Source: Pollutimonas bauzanensis_A (GTDB lineage Bacteria > Pseudomonadota > Gammaproteobacteria > Burkholderiales > Burkholderiaceae_B). Taken from it: DNA of 37,870 nucleotides. The translations under genes and the position numbers were made by a program. Under the pieces are notes generated by a model. The model worked only from the letters and a program-made list of their open reading frames with translations, had not been told where the DNA came from and made no database searches. Each line of letters starts with the position of its first letter. The stretch's first letter is position 1. The stretch lies in contig NZ_JBEBUX010000021.1 of NCBI RefSeq assembly GCF_040393045.1, forward strand, positions 1 through 37,870, in the 5' to 3' direction. Of this stretch, positions 33,333 through 37,870 are shown one piece after another.

Positions 33333-34883
33333 ATGCTTACTGGAGACATGCTTCGCCGTTCAGCGCAACGTTTCCCTAAAAAGCCGGCCGTCATTTTCCG
33401 CGGCCCGGACAAAAGGGAAACCTTGACGTACTCGGAACTGGATGCGCGGTCCAACAAATTTGCCAACGCACTATTGGGCCTGGGGCTTCCCAAGGGAACC
33501 AAGGTATCCATGCTTTCGCGCAATTTGCTGGAATATGCAGAGGTGTTCTTCGGCGTCGCGCGAACTGGCTACATTCTTAACAACGTGTCGATTTTGTACG
33601 CGCCGCCCGAACTGGCATGGACGCTTAATAAATCAGATACAGAAGTACTGATTTTTGACAGCGCATTGGCGGACAAGGTTGCCGCCATCACGGAAACATG
33701 CCCGCAAATTAGTCACTACATTGTCATCGGGCAGACCGATGCGCTGGATGCGACGCCACTAGGCAGTTTTATACAGAACAGCCCGACAACCGAACCAGAT
33801 GTACCACTTGATGAGCGCGACCCGTTTTGCATGACCTATACCGGTGGCACTACCGGGCGTCCGAAAGGCGTGCTGGCAAGCCATCGAGCCAGGGATATCA
33901 CGGCACATACGGTTATGGTCGAAGAGGCCATCGAACCGCGTGACGTCGTGGCGATTGTGACACCCCTATTCCACGTGGCAGCGCTAAACATCATGTTTCA
34001 ACCTGCAATCCTGGCGGGTGCTACGACGGTTTTCATAACCCCCTGGTCAGCGGAAAATTTCATAAATGCCGTAGAGGCTGAAAACATCACAGCCACTTTC
34101 ATGGTGCCTACCCAAGCCAATACGCTGGCGACTTGGCCTGGCCTCGACAGCAACAAACTGGCCAGCTGGACAAAGCTTTCAGTTGCAGGCGCCCCTATGC
34201 CCAATTGGGTCCAGACAGAACTGTTAACGCGTCTTCCCCAACTGCGGTTAACCCAAATATACGGTCAATCCGAAGTTGGCGTGATCGCAGCATTGCCTTG
34301 GTACTTTTTGCCTGAAAAACTGGGTAGTGTGGGACGGCAACCCTACAACGTTGATGTGGCGGTGTTCCGCGCTGACGGCTCACCAGCTGCGGTAGGCGAA
34401 ATGGGCGAAGTCGCCTCTCGTGGCGACAACCTGATGCTCGGTTATTACAACGAACCTGAACAGACTGCCGATTTTTTCAAGCTAGGCGGAGGCTGGGGAC
34501 TGACCGGCGACATTGGCGTCGTTGATGCAGACGGTTTTATTACGCTCATCGACCGTGCCAAGGACATGCTCATTTCCGGCGGTGAGAATGTCTACCCGAA
34601 AGAAATCGAAGATGTGATTTATCAACTGACAGAAGTTGCGGAGTGCGCCGTATTCGGCATCCCCGACGAGAAATGGGGCGAAGTGCCCGCTGCCTACCTC
34701 TTGCTCAAACCGGGCCATACCCTTAGCGAAGACATTGTCATCGAACAATGCGCGGCCAAACTGGCCAGGCTGAAACGGCCCCGGTTGGTGAAATTTGTAG
34801 AAAGCTTTCCAAAAACACCTATTGGAAAAATACAAAAAAACCTGCTGAAAGAACCATATTGGCAAAACAGAAAGAAAATTTAA
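33333..34883 (+). CDS. Acyl-CoA ligase (AMP-dependent synthetase)
   Basis: 516-residue class I adenylate-forming enzyme that activates a carboxylic acid with ATP and joins it to CoA. The phosphate loop YTGGTTGRPKG is at 169-179, the adenine motif IYGQSEVG near 310, and the hinge region DRAKDMLISGGENVYPKEIE follows. The C-terminal catalytic lysine is K499 in KTPIGKIQK. All key residues are present. The substrate (fatty, aromatic or other acid) cannot be told. It is the first gene of the cluster; the crotonase starts 12 bases after its stop. Confidence 0.92.
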   Translation: MLTGDMLRRSAQRFPKKPAVIFRGPDKRETLTYSELDARSNKFANALLGLGLPKGTKVSMLSRNLLEYAEVFFGVARTGYILNNVSILYAPPELAWTLNKSDTEVLIFDSALADKVAAITETCPQISHYIVIGQTDALDATPLGSFIQNSPTTEPDVPLDERDPFCMTYTGGTTGRPKGVLASHRARDITAHTVMVEEAIEPRDVVAIVTPLFHVAALNIMFQPAILAGATTVFITPWSAENFINAVEAENITATFMVPTQANTLATWPGLDSNKLASWTKLSVAGAPMPNWVQTELLTRLPQLRLTQIYGQSEVGVIAALPWYFLPEKLGSVGRQPYNVDVAVFRADGSPAAVGEMGEVASRGDNLMLGYYNEPEQTADFFKLGGGWGLTGDIGVVDADGFITLIDRAKDMLISGGENVYPKEIEDVIYQLTEVAECAVFGIPDEKWGEVPAAYLLLKPGHTLSEDIVIEQCAAKLARLKRPRLVKFVESFPKTPIGKIQKNLLKEPYWQNRKKI

Positions 34884-34895
34884 CAAGGATATTTC

Positions 34896-35723
34896 ATGAC
34901 CACCTCTTCGCGTTACGACCACTATAAGTCTTTAACCCTAAAGCACCATGACCACGGTATTCTGGAAGTCATCATGGGCGCCTCGCAGAGCGCGAATAAG
35001 AAACTGTCCACGGCTGATCACAATCTGCACCGCGAGCTATCCACGATTTGGACTGATATCGATAAAGATCCGGACACCCGCGTAGCCATCATTCGCGGGG
35101 AAGGTAAAGGCTTTTCTGCCGGCGGCGACCTTTCCCTGGTCGAGGATATGGCCAATGATTTCAATGTCCGAACACGGGTTTGGCGCGAAGCACGCGACCT
35201 GGTCTATAACGTGATCAATTGTTCAAAGCCTGTGGTTTCGGCCATGCACGGACCAGCAGTAGGCGCAGGCCTGGTCGCTGGTCTGTTGGCCGACGTATCA
35301 ATCGCAGCCAAAAATGCCCGCATCATTGACGGCCATACACGGCTAGGGGTCGCCGCCGGTGATCATGCGGCCATTGTCTGGCCGTTACTTTGCGGAATGG
35401 CCAAAGCTAAATACTACCTGCTGTTATGCGAAGCAGTGTCCGGCGAAGAAGCCGAACGCATTGGGCTCGTTTCCCTTGCCGTTGACGAGGCGGACCTGGT
35501 ACCCAAGGCATTTGAAGTCGCGCAACGGCTGGCGCAAGGCTCACAAACAGCCATCCGCTGGACCAAGTATGCGCTGAACAACTGGCTTCGATTGGCGGGA
35601 CCCACATTCGACGCCTCTCTGGCACTGGAATTCATGGGGTTTTCCGGTCCTGACGTTCACGAGGGCATCGCCTCGCTGCGCGATCGACGCACCCCCAACT
35701 TTGACCCATCCTGCCCACTCTAG
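34896..35723 (+). CDS. Crotonase (enoyl-CoA hydratase/isomerase) family protein
   Basis: 275 residues with the crotonase fold. Oxyanion-hole segments are visible: GFSAGGDLS (about 72-80) and MHGPAVGAGLVAG (about 117-129). The two glutamates used by true enoyl-CoA hydratases are not present: the positions align with V127 and H147, in VGAGLVAG and IIDGHTRLG. So the reaction is probably not simple hydration; isomerase, hydrolase, decarboxylase or lyase reactions are options in this family. The start follows AAGGA. It lies between the ligase and the SDR gene. Confidence 0.88.
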   Translation: MTTSSRYDHYKSLTLKHHDHGILEVIMGASQSANKKLSTADHNLHRELSTIWTDIDKDPDTRVAIIRGEGKGFSAGGDLSLVEDMANDFNVRTRVWREARDLVYNVINCSKPVVSAMHGPAVGAGLVAGLLADVSIAAKNARIIDGHTRLGVAAGDHAAIVWPLLCGMAKAKYYLLLCEAVSGEEAERIGLVSLAVDEADLVPKAFEVAQRLAQGSQTAIRWTKYALNNWLRLAGPTFDASLALEFMGFSGPDVHEGIASLRDRRTPNFDPSCPL

Positions 35724-35731
35724 GAAACGAT

Positions 35732-36505
35732 ATGGACCTTGGCATAAAGGGTTGCACCGCGCTCGTGCTGGGCGGCACGAGAGGCCTGGGATGGTCATGT
35801 GCCCAAGCGCTAAGCGACGCAGGCGTAAAAGTGATCATCAATGGCCGTAACGCCGAGCACGGAGCAAATGCTGCGGCCTTGCTGCGTGACGGCGTATTCA
35901 TCGCTGGCGACGTTGGCGACGAGGATAGTCGCAATGCGTTGATCGATAGGCTTCACAAGCTGGATCTCCCCAGCATTATTGTGACCAATGCGGGTGGGCC
36001 TCCGGCCGCAGCGTTCGAGGAAACCAATGCAAAGCTTTGGCGAGACAGCTACGAAACCAATGTCCTTGGCCCGTTGGAAATAGTCAGGGCCATGCTGCCA
36101 CATATGCGTGCGCAACAATTTGGCCGCATCATCAATATCACGTCGTTTGTCGTGAAAGAGCTCTACCCCAATATGGCGCTGTCCAATAGCCTTCGCATCG
36201 GGCTCACAGGCGCCATGGGGGCCTTGGCTCGCGAAGTCGCCGCAGATGGCATAACCATTAATGGACTATTGCCGGGACTAATGGATACAGGCGCGCTGCA
36301 GCGCGTTATTGCCGATCGGTCGAGACGCTTGCAAATGAGCGAAGCCAGCGTACGTGAACAAATGGCAGCCACGATACCCATGCAACGCTTGGGCACTGCC
36401 AATGACTTTGGCGCCATGTGCGCCTTTCTTGCCTCACGTCATGCCGCCTACATTACCGGCCAGAACATTTGCATCGACGGAGGACTGACCAAGAGCGTTA
36501 CTTGA
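35732..36505 (+). CDS. SDR-family protein with atypical active site
   Basis: 257 residues with a Rossmann fold. The nucleotide-binding loop is LGGTRGLG (13-20) and NAG is present in VTNAGGPPAAAF. The usual serine may be S138 in NITSF, but the Tyr-x-x-x-Lys pair is missing: the aligned stretch ALSNSLRIGL (149-158) has leucines at both places. It resembles a known subgroup of SDR-like proteins labelled beta-ketoacyl reductase-like without the tetrad. It lies 8 bases after the crotonase. The role is unknown; it may not be a normal reductase. Confidence 0.85.
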   Translation: MDLGIKGCTALVLGGTRGLGWSCAQALSDAGVKVIINGRNAEHGANAAALLRDGVFIAGDVGDEDSRNALIDRLHKLDLPSIIVTNAGGPPAAAFEETNAKLWRDSYETNVLGPLEIVRAMLPHMRAQQFGRIINITSFVVKELYPNMALSNSLRIGLTGAMGALAREVAADGITINGLLPGLMDTGALQRVIADRSRRLQMSEASVREQMAATIPMQRLGTANDFGAMCAFLASRHAAYITGQNICIDGGLTKSVT

Positions 36506-36536
36506 AATACATACCTATACCTATAAAGGAGACATC

Positions 36537-37778
36537 ATGATATCCATTCGTAAACCCGTAGCATTTGCGTTAACTGCATTGTCTTTGGCCTCGGTCGCTC
36601 AATCTCGCGCGGCTGGGATATCTGATGATGTGGTGCGCATTGGCGTCATTACCGACATGAGCAGCGCCTTGTCAGATTTATCCGGCTCTGGGTCGGTCAC
36701 GGCAGTAAAAATGGCCGTCGAAGATTTTGGCGGAAAAGTACTGGATAAACCCATTGAGGTGCTGTCAGCGGATCACCACAGCAAGGCCGATGTTTCATCC
36801 GGCACCGCACGAACATGGTTCGACATCGACAAGGTGGACATGATCACCGACTTGACGAACTCTGCCGCGGCGCTGGCTGCCGTTGATATTGCAAAAGAAA
36901 AGAATCGCATCGCCATCATCAACGGCGCGGGGACTACGCGCCTTACCAATGAAAACTGCACGCCCAACAGCATTCATTATGCTTGGGATACTTACGCGAT
37001 GGCGCATGGCGCGGCTAAGGCCATTGTCAAAAACGGTGGCGACACATGGTTCTTCCTTACCGCTGACTATGCCTTCGGACAGCAAATCGAACGTGATGTC
37101 ACCGCGGTAGTAACCAAGAGCGGCGGGAAGGTCGTTGGGAATGCACGCCACCCATTCAATGCCAATGATTTATCGTCGTTTATTTTTAGCGCCAAATCTT
37201 CAAAAGCAAAAATCATAGGATTGGCCAACGGTGGCGGAGACACCATCAACTCCATCAAGGCCGCCCGCGAATTCGGCATTAACCCAGCCGAACAAAATCT
37301 GGCCGGACTCGCCGTATTCATCACCGACATACATGGAGTAGGATTGGAGCAAGCGCAAGGCCTGCTGCTGACCGCCGGCTTTTATTGGGACCTTAACGAT
37401 GAAGCACGCAAATGGTCTCGCCGCTTCTTTGAGAAAACGAAGAAGATGCCAACTGCTATACAAGCCGCAAACTACTCTTCCACACTTCATTATTTGCGTT
37501 CAATTCAAGCCGCTGGCACGGACGATACCGCAGCCGTCATGGCAAAAATGAAATCCACAAAAATAAACGATTTCTTTACCCAAAACGGAACAATCCGCGA
37601 AGACGGCCGCATGGTTCATGACATGTATTTAGCTCAGGTCAAAACCCCTGAGGAATCCAAGTACCCTTGGGATTACTACAAAATACTCGCTACCATTCCA
37701 GGCTCCGAAGCTTTCATGCCTATCGAAGATTCCGCCTGCCCATTGTTGAAGCAAGCATCTGGGAAACCCAAGAGCTGA
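36537..37778 (+). CDS. Branched-chain-type ABC transporter substrate-binding protein
   Basis: 413-residue periplasmic binding protein of the LivJ/Leu-Ile-Val type. The signal peptide covers about 1-26 (FALTALSLASVAQSRAA). The mature start DDVVRIGVITDMSSALSDLS and the later NGAGTTRLTNENCTPN and FLTADYAFGQQIERD segments are typical of the subgroup found beside aromatic or fatty acid catabolic genes. AAAGGAG precedes ATG 36537. The rest of the importer is not in the window and may follow to the right. It likely feeds the substrate of the ligase cluster. Confidence 0.92.
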   Translation: MISIRKPVAFALTALSLASVAQSRAAGISDDVVRIGVITDMSSALSDLSGSGSVTAVKMAVEDFGGKVLDKPIEVLSADHHSKADVSSGTARTWFDIDKVDMITDLTNSAAALAAVDIAKEKNRIAIINGAGTTRLTNENCTPNSIHYAWDTYAMAHGAAKAIVKNGGDTWFFLTADYAFGQQIERDVTAVVTKSGGKVVGNARHPFNANDLSSFIFSAKSSKAKIIGLANGGGDTINSIKAAREFGINPAEQNLAGLAVFITDIHGVGLEQAQGLLLTAGFYWDLNDEARKWSRRFFEKTKKMPTAIQAANYSSTLHYLRSIQAAGTDDTAAVMAKMKSTKINDFFTQNGTIREDGRMVHDMYLAQVKTPEESKYPWDYYKILATIPGSEAFMPIEDSACPLLKQASGKPKS

Positions 37779-37870
37779 TCTAGCCCTTTAAGCCAAGCCG
37801 GCATTCAAACCAGATTCAAGGCAGGGCTTGGGAGGAAGGCCAGTTAGCCCTGTCATCGTCGGCCTGGCCT
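37779..37870. other. Right-edge intergenic stretch
   Basis: 92 bases after the binding-protein gene with no coding frame. An inverted repeat AGGCCAG (37837-37843) / CTGGCCT (37864-37870) ends exactly at the window edge and could be half of a terminator or other stem-loop that continues outside. Confidence 0.4.

Overview
The window reads as chromosomal DNA of a betaproteobacterium of the Burkholderiales, most like the Alcaligenaceae (Bordetella, Pusillimonas and relatives). The grounds are gene content and order: zapA followed by a 6S RNA gene, rppH divergent from proS, a full tol-pal operon, a tripartite tricarboxylate (TctBA) transporter with a TctDE-type two-component system, an Lrp regulator beside 4-hydroxyphenylpyruvate dioxygenase, and the general codon and protein style. 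This is inference from the sequence alone. I see no phage, insertion sequence, CRISPR array, tRNA or rRNA.

Layout, left to right. Bases 1-369 hold no gene but an unusual cluster of TATA-rich palindromes. 370-2103 is a divergent Lrp regulator / hppD pair for tyrosine catabolism, followed by a nucleoside-recognition (Gate) membrane protein. 3190-4083 is a cytochrome c - msrA operon on the minus strand. lgt (4190) converges with and overlaps a SIMPL-domain gene. 4938-6681 (minus) is coiled-coil protein - zapA - 6S RNA - SIMPL protein. 7028-9008 is tctB-tctA with a strong terminator. A beta-hydroxyacid dehydrogenase follows. The minus-strand rppH - response regulator - sensor kinase (TctDE-like) run is divergent from proS.

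14703-20134 is the cell-envelope operon ybgC-tolQ-tolR-tolA-tolB-pal-cpoB. It runs directly into a FecCD-type permease, its ATPase and an alpha/beta hydrolase. Facing these is a two-gene copper set (DUF2946 membrane protein and PCuAC periplasmic copper chaperone). Then come a hotdog thioesterase, a MATE exporter and an aldo/keto reductase on the plus strand.

26975-31779 (minus) is a complete BMP-type nucleoside/purine ABC importer (ATPase, two permeases, binding protein) headed by a small YqaE membrane protein. An MgtC-like protein is divergent from it. The last part (32427-37778) is an IclR-controlled catabolic cluster: acyl-CoA ligase, crotonase-family protein, SDR-family protein and a periplasmic branched-chain-type binding protein. 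It probably continues beyond the right edge into the rest of an ABC importer.

Most of the window is conserved housekeeping. The parts most worth a second look are the IclR-controlled cluster, where both the crotonase and the SDR lack their families' usual catalytic residues; the FecCD-ATPase-hydrolase unit with no binding protein, attached to tol-pal; the two hairpins upstream of tctBA; and the TATA-palindrome cluster at the left edge. I did not find a clearly new defence or mobile system.
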